Assembly (NCBI GenBank): GCA_028829895.1
Contig: CM054183.1
Span: 76,247,571-76,311,570 of the forward strand
DNA length: 64,000 nucleotides
Origin: Sinotaia quadrata
Taxonomy: Eukaryota; Mollusca; Gastropoda; Architaenioglossa; Viviparidae
Reading direction: 5' to 3'
The position numbers were made by a program, and so were the translations under genes. The notes beneath the pieces were generated by a model. It was not told the DNA's origin. It saw nothing but the letters and a program-made list of their open reading frames with translations, and did not search any database. Of this stretch, positions 1 to 11,400 are shown one piece after another. Every line of letters begins with the position of its first letter. Position 1 is the first letter of the stretch.

Positions 1-1401
1 TTTCCACATTTGCATCCATACCATAAAGATAGAAAACAGTTTTCGTGCAATAATTAAAAACACTCTTGGTAAATTAATAATTAATATTAGTTGGTAATTG
101 CCTAAAAACAGTTGTACATGTAATGAATTACTAAAATAGATATTTCTTGCAGTTTCAATTTGTTTTGTGTTGTTAACTTGATTAATTATTTATATGATTA
201 ATTAACTATCAATTAATCACCTGTTGTTTAATTACTTTGCAATATCTGATTTAATAAAAAAAAAAAATCTACTGAATAAGATGCTTCTTATATTAAATAT
301 ATATTCATCAAATCCCTATCATCATCTTTTAATCTGAATTTATATGAATGCACTTTATTACATCAGTGGCTGCTTGTGTGTTGCATCATAATAATTAATA
401 AGTTACTTTCTATACTGTAGCATTACTTTTAATACTATTCATAACATAGATTTTCTTGAATAGATAACCTTATTACTCTAGCTGGTACATCCATTAGAAT
501 TTGATCATTATTATCATGCAACTGCAAAAACTACTTGTGTACAAAAGAATAGTTGAAGTAACTTGATCATAATTAAATATTTTACTTTACAGTTTATGGT
601 TTCATAATATGCATATTAGCAGAGTTATAAAATTTTGTTGCACTAATTATACCACCACTAGTAAGGTGGAAAACTGGGACTTTCCCCCTAGAATTCTAGC
701 CATTTCTTTTTTTTGTAACTGTACTTGATTGTTACTTTAGATCATGTATACATAATATACAAATAATTGTAATATTAATAAGAAGAAATGCATATACTTA
801 AACTTTATAAGACTATCCAACTATTAAATTAATATAACAATGGTCATTAATTGTTAAATTTAAATGCTTTTGATTTACAATACTAACAGTACACACAAAA
901 AATAAACACAAATAACATTTATAAAGACATTCATGCACAAACATACAAATATATATATATACAGAAATATAAAAGAAACTACTCTTCTAGTAGGTAAAGA
1001 AATTAAAAAAATTATATATATATAGATATATAATATGAATAATAATCACTCAATTAAAAAAAAGACTATACTGCTATTCTCTATATTGTACATTGTTAAA
1101 AAATTAGGTAATTTTAAATTATATACAGAATGATAATCACTTCTTTAAAAAATAACTATACTGCTATTCTCTAAATGTTAGTACAGATCGTTAATACTAT
1201 CACTAATAGTAGTGAATATCAGTATTAAATTAATATATAATATGACAATTAAAAAACTACTTAAAAAGCTTTTGTCATTCATATAAAAATCAAACATACT
1301 CATTTTAATAATAGTTAGAAATATGTCTATTAACTTAACGATGACGACAAATGTATGGCATGTAGTACAGTTACTATATATTATCAGAAAAATAACTTAC
1401 C
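1..1401. other. AT-rich non-coding DNA, nothing recognised
   Basis: There is no open frame of note and no clear transposon end. Short A/T runs and TATATA tracts occur at about 940-1030. A possible acceptor (TTTTTGCAG) at about 526-534 on the minus strand is followed by a short open stretch, Leu-His-Asp-Asn-Asn-Asp, but its phase does not fit the segment at 1402. Confidence 0.4.
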
Positions 1402-1640
1402 AGACATGGTCATCATCAGTCATTGCTTCCTCTCTATCTCCAACATCATTCAAAATTGTATATGAACTACTATCAGATGAACTTTTGCTGTCATCAGCAT
1501 GAATTGGATCAAAGTGGTAGGGTGTACCACAAAAAATTTAAATCAGAAGCCTTTTTGATTCAATTCGTGATGTCACTTCTGCTTGTTTTTACCCAGAGAG
1601 TGGATTATGTGTCTTAGTAAAGGTACAAATCTCATTCACG
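1402..1640 (-). pseudogene. Degenerate coding-like segment (possible further exon or transposon-protein relic)
   Basis: One minus-strand frame stays open across about 80 codons except for two TAA codons, which is few for such AT-rich DNA. Its 3' end reads Met-Thr-Asp-Asp-Asp-His-Val-Trp into a good donor (TCTG|GTAAGT, about 1401). Upstream in the same frame is PYHFDPIHADDSKSSSDSSS. The Asp-Asp-x-x-Trp end recalls the NAA25 block before Asp-Leu-Arg-Asp-Asn-Arg-Asp. The Pro-Tyr-x-Phe-x-Pro plus Ser/Asp run instead recalls N-termini of P2X7-like zinc-domain proteins common in invertebrate genomes. The stops and the absence of a phase-0 acceptor argue against a simple NAA25 exon 17. Confidence 0.3.
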
Positions 1641-2105
1641 AACTATGTTTGACCTAGATTCCATTTCACTTGGTCGTTAAGCCACTTATCTGAATATTAT
1701 GGTGTCTTGAGTATGCATTTTCTAATTTATTACAAGTGCATTTATATAATGAAGAGCTATGTTAGCATAGAGTTTGTAAAATATAATACATTCTCTGAAA
1801 AGAACTTCTGCATTTTTATCAATTAGAATATACCCTTCAGTTATAATTTTAATTTAGACACTTCATAACTGAATTTTTTTACCTTTTTTACAGTGCATCA
1901 AAATGAACTTTTATTCAAATATTTCATAAACTACTTGAGGTTTTTTCTTATAATTTTGCAATACTATTATGTAAATACTTTTGTTTTACTCTGAATCAAA
2001 CCTGAAAAAATGGTTGGGACTACCTAATTGCATTATAAAATTTTCTCAATTTAAAGGGTATCATGTATGTTTGAATAACTGTTATGAATTTATGGAAACT
2101 ATATT

Positions 2106-2357
2106 GATTGCTATATTGTTTAAAACAAGTTTACCTCTTTGTGGTTGATTGCTATATTGTTTAATACAAGTTTACCTCTTTGCGGTTGACTGCAATATTG
2201 TTTAAAACAAGTTTACCTCTTTGTGGTTGACTGCAATATTGTTTAATACAACCTTACCTCTTTGTGGTTGACTGCAATATTGTTTAAAACAAGTTTACCT
2301 CTTTGTGGTTGACTGCAATATTGTTTAATACAAGCTTACCTCTTTGTGGTTGACAGA
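2106..2357 (-). repeat. 41-bp minisatellite derived from the exon 16 donor
   Basis: Five 41-bp units follow the real exon 16 donor. Read on the minus strand, each unit carries CAACCACAAAGAG|GTAAAC or a near variant, i.e. the last 13 exon bases joined to a GT donor. Most units also carry TATTGCAG 14 bases before it, so each looks like a 14-nt micro-exon with acceptor and donor. The real exon end at 2340 is the outermost unit. Confidence 0.9.
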
Positions 2358-2439
2358 GAAGAAACGTAGCATGGTCCCAAACATGGCACAAGCTGCAACA
2401 AAATGCCCTAGACGACCCACATGACTGGAGACAAAATAA
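2340..2439 (-). CDS. NAA25: NAA25 exon 16
   Basis: The 100-nt exon encodes YFVSSHVGRLGHFVAACAMF and GTMLRFFSVNHKE, matching Gly-Tyr...Leu-Gly-x-(Tyr/Phe)-x-Ala-Ala...Leu-Arg-Phe-Phe in the family. The acceptor is TTCCACAG and the donor GAG|GTAAGC. Phase 2 in, phase 0 out. The donor is one unit of the 41-bp array at 2106-2357. A hAT relic begins 57 bp upstream of the acceptor. Confidence 0.93.
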
Positions 2440-5400
2440 CTGTGGAAAACATAATAAAAAAACAAACAAAATAATCATCAACAAAATGCCCTAGATCAGT
2501 GGTTCTCAAGCTTTTCAAGTAGAGGGCCAAATCTACTAACTTCAGTACTTAAGCGGGCCAGAATGTTATAAAATTATAAATGTTTATCAATGTTTATAAA
2601 ATAATAAGTCGTGAAATATCATTCTTAACTTTCTTTAACAATTTTAAATAAGTTTCAAAAACTGCTATTAATGTAATTAGTTTACAATTGTAACTGTTCT
2701 TCACAACCAATTACTGAAGTTCAGATGCCAGTTTATCAATGTCTGGGCATAAAGTTGTCATGCCCAAAGTCACAAGCGCAGGTAGGTTACTGTCAGTGAG
2801 TCTGGAATGTTGCTTGTTTTTTATATTTGTCATTGCGGAAAATAACTGCTTGCATCTAAAGTATAACCAAAACAACAAATATATCTCTGTGCAAATGAAA
2901 GCAAGTGTTCAAATTGTTCGACAGGCAATAGTTGCCAGAATGAGATCATATGATCAACTGAAGGCGAAGCAGGCAGCTCCAGGAATTTGCATCTCAGTGC
3001 AGAATTGCATTTCATATCAATTACTTCTTGCTGAAGGTTTTGCTGTAATTGACGGATCTTGGCATCTGGAAATACAAATGGATTTATGAAGAGAGCAACA
3101 TTAATGTCTTGTTTTCAACTCTTGAAATCTCGACTGAAAGATATCTAGAAGACTTTCAACTTTAACCTTGCACTGCAACAAGTCTAATTTCTTTTCCACC
3201 ACAAGTGTCTTCAGAGTTGGAAACATCTCTAAAGTCCCTTCTGCTAGCTGTCTAATAAACAGGTGCATATTCATTTTAAATGCAGAAATGTCATCGCACA
3301 AATTTGTGAACAGTTTTCCTTTTCCCTGAAGCCTCACATTTAAAGAGTTTAAATGAAACGTGTTGTCACCAAAAATGCCAGGCTTTAAGTCAGTCATCGT
3401 TCTGCAGACATTCCTGTCCTGTAGGCAATTCATCAGACAAAAACAGATAGACATTATTTTTCAGTGCCCAGAAACGTGACAGTACTTTCCCTTTAGAAAA
3501 CCATCTGACTTTGTAGTGTAACAGTAGCTCACCATATTCCTCATTCAGGTCTGAACTCATGCCTGTGCAATGCCTTGCTTCGAATTTTGTTTACACATTT
3601 CAGAACAACATCCATATGTTTCAGATTTAATGTCTTTCCACACAGTGCTTCCTGGAGAATGATATAGTGTGGTCAAGAAACTTTTCCAATAGTGCAAGAC
3701 ATCCAGATTTCTTACCTGTCAAAGCTGGAGCACTGTCGGTGCATACACTATCCAATTTTGTCCAGTCTACGTTGTTTTTCTGTACACACTTGGTCCTGCT
3801 TTTATATCTTTTTTTAAACTGAAATCTTGCTTTGATACCTTTATTAATATTATAATTGAAATCCAGCTCTGACACTTTCATTATAACTGAAATCCTGCTT
3901 TGATGCTTCTGTTTGATACCTTCTTTATAACTGAAATCTAGTAAGAAGTTTTCCACTTATGGAAATATTGTGTAATGGTACATGAAAATGTTTGCCTTTA
4001 ATGTTGTGGAAGAGAGAAAACTTTTACAGCACCTGCATATCTGCCAAGTGAGAAAGACAAATGGTGTCTTATGGAGTTAAGATCATCACTTGTAATTAGT
4101 TATGGATGATTAATTAATTAATAATAATCAAAAACCAATTAACTAGAGTGGCATTGTGTTAAGGCTAGTGTAATCTCTGTACTGTGTTTTCTTAATTCTA
4201 AAGGAGCATTTATATTTCTTTGTTTACTTACCCAAGAGAGTCGTTCATGATGTGCTTCATATCCATTCCATTCCACAGAGGAGGACAAGGGCCGAAGGCA
4301 CCTGAAAGCAAATACTCAAAATTTATACTAGTGATGGATAAGGGCCAAAGGCACCTGAAAGCAAATACTCAAAATTTATACTAGTGACGGACAAGGGCCA
4401 AAAGCACCTAAAGGCAAATACTCAAAATTTATACTAGTGATGGACAAGGTCAAAGGCACATGAGAGCAATAATCCAAATTTACACTAGTGATGGACAAGT
4501 GTCAAAGGTACCTGAAAAGAAAATAGTCTAAAATTATACAAGTGATAAGAAGCTGAACATAAAAATTCAACTGGGGATGTACTCACATTTAGAAAAGTTA
4601 AATGATCTACAAACCTAATGAATGTGAAAATTCAAAATGCTGTACAGGTACACAACAAGGTTTTAGGTACACAATAAAAAAGAATGACAAGAATCAAGTC
4701 ATCACCAGAACAATGCTACTAACAGTTACAAAGCTCAATATTTCAGCTAAACATCTTTTATTAACACACTGCTTCTAACAATTATAAGAGTCAATATTTT
4801 AGATAAACAGCCTTCATCAAGCTTATCATGATTTCATTTTCATCAGTTAATTTGTTACCTTCATATGGTATCATATCTTTGTTTGATATGCATAAGAATT
4901 CTACAAGAGAGGTTAAGATTAGTTGGCCACAAGTGTCTACATTTATCAGGCTTGACACAAGGTAGTTCTATTCATTGTGATGCCAAATTCTAAGAATGAA
5001 TTGCATAAGAAAAGGATGGGAGAAAAAGGAATTTATTAACCTGTAAAATAAGCAACTTTCAAGACTAACATACTAAATTACTATAAGAGATTATGGGTCC
5101 ATTATCATATACAAACCATGGTTTGTATATTGGTATGAAGGCCCAGATACTCTAAGAGGAGATTAAAGAGCTTAACCACTTGCATGTTCCAAGACTATGT
5201 CCCCAGGGTACCCTCAGTACCTTTTGAGTAAAGGTAGGGTTGAAACAAATTTCAGGAATCCAAACATATCCTCAGTACCTCATGAGTAAAGGTATGGGGT
5301 TGAAACAAATAGCAGGAATCCTGAAGGTGTCCTCAGTGTCTCCTGAGTAAAGGTATGGGTTGACACAAGTATCAGGAATCCCAAAGGTATCCCCAGTACA

Positions 5401-8400
5401 TCCTAAGGTATGGGTTGAGAAAAGTAACGGGAATCCCCAAGGTACCCTCAGTAAAGGTTGGATTGACACAAATACTATGAATCTCAAAAGTATTCTTTAG
5501 CACTTACTGAGTAAAGGCATCCCAAAGGTATCCTTCTGTACCTCCAGTGTAAAGATATGAGTTGACACAAATAGGACAAATCCTCAAGGTATCTTTCTGT
5601 ACCTCCAGAGTAAAGGTATGGGTTGACACAAATAAGAGGAATAAACAGGGTGCCCTCAGTATCTCCTAAGTAAAGGTATGGGTTGAAATAAACAAGAGGA
5701 ATAAACAGGGTGCCCTCAGCATCTCCTAAGGATGAGTTAAACAAGTAGCAGGAAAATGAGGATTGTGGGAGTATGCTCATCTGTTAAGTAATCAAGAAAA
5801 ACTTATTTATAAAAATAAAAAATAAAACTTTTCCCTTTCCATCAAACAACTAGAAAAGCATACTTCAGGAAAACTATGAGCAGGAGGCAGATATTCATCT
5901 GATGTTCTAATTTCAATTATGTATGTATGTATGCACATGGAAAACTTAATGCAAAATGTTGTCTAGTTGATCCATTATAAAACAGGTCTTGTCCAGGATG
6001 GCGATCTTTCTTCACCTTCGATGTGGGTGTGATTCAAACTATTAGGGTCTCCCTCGTTCATTGCCAATCACTCTTCCAGGATAGAGACTTCTGGTTTATA
6101 TTATATACCATTTTAAAGGGCATAAAATGACCTTTTCAACAACTATAAAGGATGAAAATGATAGATGAAAATGGGTTCCGAAGTTATAATGCATCAAACA
6201 TAACACATAATTTGGACTCTAATTTGCTACAATAAAAATTTAAAAAATTGAAATGAACCAATGCTTGTGTTAAAGGTCAATATCTTAGCTTTATCTTGAT
6301 ATAAGCTTTATTTTTATTGGTTGAATCCTGGAAAGTCAATAGCATGTTATGTAAGCATACCCCAAAATGATGTTGGCGGTCAGCCATGTTCAAATTTTGC
6401 CACGGGCACTTCAATACGCTTTACCCGTTGTAAGCTTATCAATCAAAACATAATAAATACCTCATTCAAATGTACAAACAAAACTCACATTAAACATTTG
6501 AAGATTCCTTTATTTATTAAAATAATTTTCTCCCATTTCTTTCTTCTAATTACTGAGATAGACAGTTTTGAAAAAAAGTGAAATAAGCCAATATGTGATG
6601 TTGTCTCCATATAGCGAGTGGGCTTACCTAATACTAAGGACTCATCGTTTTGTACTCCCTAATACTAAGGATTTGTCATTCTGTACTCACTAATACTAAG
6701 GACTCACCCATTCTGTACTCCCTAATATTAAAGACTTGTCCTGTATCCCCTAAAGACTTGTCATTCTGTATCACTAAAGACTCATCATTCTGTACTCCCT
6801 AATGCTAAGGACTCATCATCCTGAACCCCTAATGACATCATTCTGTACTCACTTAGGACTCATCATTCTGTACTCTCTAATACTAAGGACTCACCCATTC
6901 TGTATTCCTTAATACTAAGAACTCATCCATTCTGTGTTTAATACTAAGGACTCACCCATTCTGTACTCCCTAATACTAAGGACTCACCCATTCTGTACTC
7001 CCTAATGTTATAGACGTCCTGTATCCCCTAAAGACTTGTCATTCTGTACTCACGAAGGACTCATCATTCTGTACTCCCTAATACTAAGGAGTCACCCATT
7101 CTGTACTCCCTAATACTAAGGAGTCACCCATTCTGTACTCCCTAATACTAAGGACTCCTCATCCTTACCCCCCTAATGACTCATCATTCTGTATTCACTA
7201 ATATTAAAGACTTGTCATTCTGAACTCCCTAATACTAAGGACTCATCATTCTGTACTCCCTAATACTAAGGACTCACCCATTCTGTATTCCTTAATACTA
7301 AGGACTCACCCATTCTGTAATCCTTAATACTAAGGACTCACCCATTCTGTATTCCTTAATACTAAGGACTCACCCATTCTGTAATCCTTAAAGGACTCAC
7401 TCATTCTGTATTCCTTAATATTAAGGACTCACCCATTTCTGAATAGAGACGCATGAGTAGAAGTTTGAACTGGAAGTTGGCAGGACTACGTCGTACACCA
7501 AGCTCTAACTGTACTACAGCTTGCCAGAGGTACTTGTCACGACCTGGTGACAAATGCATTGGACAAACCTAAAGTTACATAAAGTGCGCTGACAAAGAGG
7601 AAACAATTGCAGCTACATACCCTCTATCTATCATGTTTTTTGTTGATAGTTTGTTTAATTTTTATCTGATTTATTTATAATTAATGCTTATATGTGACTG
7701 TAAAGGAAAAAACTAAAAAGAGCAACAACTTGATTCAGGTATCAAGTCTTTTGCCATTAGAAGTGTTTGTAATCTTTCTACAATAAAAAAAAAAAAAAAA
7801 GTCATTATCTAAATTTAGAAAATTACATATGACTTGCAGGAGTACAAACAAATAAAATAAACAAACAAGAAAGTTAAGTGTCTAAAATATAAATGCTGTA
7901 ATTTTTATTTTGACTAAACACTAAATAAAAAATGTTACAGTTAAATTCATCTTTCAAAGAGTAAAATGTTAATACAATAACAAACTTGTTTACAGCAGTA
8001 CACCTTAGAGTGAAACAAGTGATAACATCCCTTAATTTATTCACCTTGGAAATGCTTGATATATTCTTGCCTACTGACAAAAACAAAAGAATGAATAGAT
8101 GAAATTTAGCACAGAGCACTTGGTTAAGCTTGAGACTGAAGACATTAACTTCTGGAAGATGTTGTCCTGGCTCTACAGGAAAAACCTTATAGTATTTTAA
8201 TGTGCAATAAGCACTTTTTGCATCAATGCTCTAGAAACACCAACTCTTCTCCTGGAATATGACCATTTTTCATTCAGTTTGTGATGCTAATGCCTCTTGG
8301 TTAATAATTGTGATTATTAATTAATCATCCATGACTATTTGCAAGTGATGAGAATTTTAATTTATTAATTTAATTTAATAATATTCCAGAAGGTACCTTG

Positions 8401-11400
8401 TCTTTCTCACTTGGCAGATGTGCAGACACGGTAAACATTTTCTCTCTTACACAACACTAAAGATAAACATTTAATGTCACACAATATTTCCACAGGTGGA
8501 AAACTTCTTACCAAAGGAGAAGACAAATCTGTCTTTAATCTATATTTTTAGTATATTTTTAGTGAGCCCCCATCCACCTTTCCGACATATAGTTATCAAT
8601 ATGTGTTAAGGTCAATAAATTTAACAATAAATTTATTAAATCAAAAGTCAAATATATAACATGAATATACTCAAAGAGGGTTGACATTTACATCACTTCA
8701 CAACAATGTTCAATTAACGCTGGACAACTGTTCAGTTTATCCTGGCATAGACATAAGCAGTAAATTAACATAAATACATTACCAAGTTCATGGTTATCAT
8801 CATGGAAATGAAAGTAGAGTTCAGAGAAATAATTAAGCCAAAGCACATAACTTTTTCAAATAAGGCAGCTGTTGCCAGCACAGGTTTCAGGGTAACATGG
8901 TTTGCAACAAGTCATTGCCTTTCATATTGAGACGAGTTCCCTTCTAGGGGCATGCGTTACAACTGTTCCAGAATCTTCGACGCGTTCTCTATGCATGCCA
9001 AGGAGAATCGTCCTGAATTTCACATGCATTATCAAGTACAAGGAATGCTTTTGAATTTCTGTGTACATTTACTCAACACACCATAAAGAACATTCAAAAT
9101 AAACTTTGTGAATTCTCGAGACCAAACTCAAGCCACAATTTCCACCAATTTGGCATTCGAATGGAATTCACAGGAATTAACTTACAGCAACATGTTTTAC
9201 TGATAAGTAGACGACAATACATACACACACCAACATATTCAAATAGAGAGTACAGTAGTCACTGTAGTGTGAAGTGACAATCAAAAAGGCTTGCTCTGTT
9301 CTGCAAAAGTCAAATTAAGGCAGCACTAAATTTCAGGCATATTTCATTTTTAAAACTCCTCTCTCTCTTACAAACATTCTCAACTTACAAATCCTGCAAA
9401 AATTTCATTAGCCCAATAAACACACATCATAAGAAACGGCATCATTCAAAATTCACAAGTATAATGTACAACATAATCAAATTAATGAACATTAGAAATA
9501 AAGGTTCAATTACATGAGCATTCTCAATCATAGAGCAATAGCAAACAATTCTTTCTTTATCAGTTAGTTAACATACCACAAGCTAATGATTGCCTTTATA
9601 ACCAGACATGAGTTATGTTCAAATTCAAAGTGATAGAATTGAGTACTTCTTCAACATTTAAACTTCCAGCCCAACCCCATTGGATAAAATTGTTAAAAGT
9701 GTGAGACTATTAGTCAGAAAAACTACTCATCCAGTTGGAACTGGTTTGTGTTTCATATTTATTTAATGCATACTATTCCTCTGATGAGTTCAAGATGTGA
9801 CTAATTTATTTATTCTTGCAGGGTGGAGGAGAAGTTCAAGTCTTTTCCAATGACATTTCCTTCTATATACCACCACAACAAAAGCTTGACATGTATGCAT
9901 GCACACAAAATGCAACCAAACTTGCCTGTAAAAAACAACAATATACAGATGCAAATAGTCAAACAAATACTGTATAGCAACAGCAATTTAAATTCACACC
10001 ACTAAGAACTGTCCAAAGTAGTCAGCAGTCTCGGACATCCACATTTAATGTATCAACAAAGTCTTAAGTTGCACCTCACCTCCAACATAACATCAAGTCT
10101 GTCAATGGCATGGCTGTTTTGTGTTGGCTGTTCCCTGGTTGCTTGAATAATCATTAATGGAACCTGAAGATTTCGCAGGTAGATCTGTCACATTCAAATG
10201 TACACCTGTATACTAACAACCCTTTGTGACAACCCTTATCATTTTGATGTGAGTTAATCATATAAGCAAGGACCAAAGAGGCTGCAGTAATGGACTTGCT
10301 TATATATGACTTGATACTTGGCAGTTGATAAATAATTTTGGGAACATTTTCACCTAGTGACGGTGCCTGTGGTCTATGACAAAAGAAAGTATCAAATTAG
10401 TGATGAAGGACACTGGAGTCAAACTGTGATGGAAGAAGGCTGTTAAGATCCATCGCATGGGATCTTAAATGACCCTATATATTCTGAACTGGCACAAATG
10501 GGACTTGCTGGTAGTCAACCAAATAAGGTTTCCTTCTTTATGAAGAAAGATCTATCTTGGAGAAGGGGGGACAATAATAAGACCAAGCTAGTGGTATTTA
10601 CCCAATGCCATTGTCAGATAGTGAGGATGGTCTCTTAGGGTTGATAGTTTAAATCCAGCATCACCCAATACTATTACTGTCCCAGAATGTTAGCAGATAA
10701 TTGGGAGTATGACTATTATTACTGCCACTGTAAGACAGGAATGTCGTGCTGCCTGCACAAAGACCAATATCCTGGAACTTCCTCAAGTGACTACCAACTA
10801 ACTACATTTTTTATGGCAGAATCCATTCCATGTCACAGGAAACCTTTCCTTAAAAAAATTCAGAATCAGAATCTTTGGTGAGGAATGAGTACTTCACATC
10901 AGACTGTTTCCTTTACAAACATAAGACAAAACTGTTGAGAAATGTGTACTTCACATCAAACTATTTTCTTTGTCAAAATAGAACAGAATCTTTGGTTTAA
11001 GAAAAAAAGAGTACATCAGAAAAAATATACAGGATCAAAATCCTTGGCAAGGAAAGAGTACTTCATACTACACTAATGATCAGAATTCTTTGCTGTGGAA
11101 AGAGTTCTTCACATTACAGTGTCTCCTTTAAAAATACAGAATCAAAATCCTCGGTTAGAAAAGAGAACTTCATGTTATGCTATTGATGAGAATCCTTGGT
11201 GAGGAAAAAGAACTTCTTGCAAAATTCTTCTGATCAAAAATCCTTAGTGAAGAAAGACTACTTCCACATGAGGAGGAGATTACTCCTTGGTGAAGAAAGA
11301 CTACTCCACACTATCAGAATCTTTGGTGAGGAAAGGGTACTTCACATTATCAAAATCCTTGGTGAGGAAAGAGTGTATTTTACATTATCACAATCCTTCA

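Noticed and set aside
500..535. Possible NAA25 exon starting Leu-His-Asp-Asn-Asn-Asp after a good acceptor
   Set aside because: Its phase does not fit the only upstream candidate donor (about 1401), and the similarity is a few residues in AT-rich DNA.
5197..5735. Long minus-strand frames across the ~60-bp repeat as a repeat protein
   Set aside because: Frames shift between units, there is no start or splice context, and NAA25 exons 14 and 15 join directly without it.
6615..7440. CRISPR array (regular direct repeats)
   Set aside because: The units abut with no unique spacers, the DNA is from an animal nuclear genome, and the unit is explained by the exon 14 donor.
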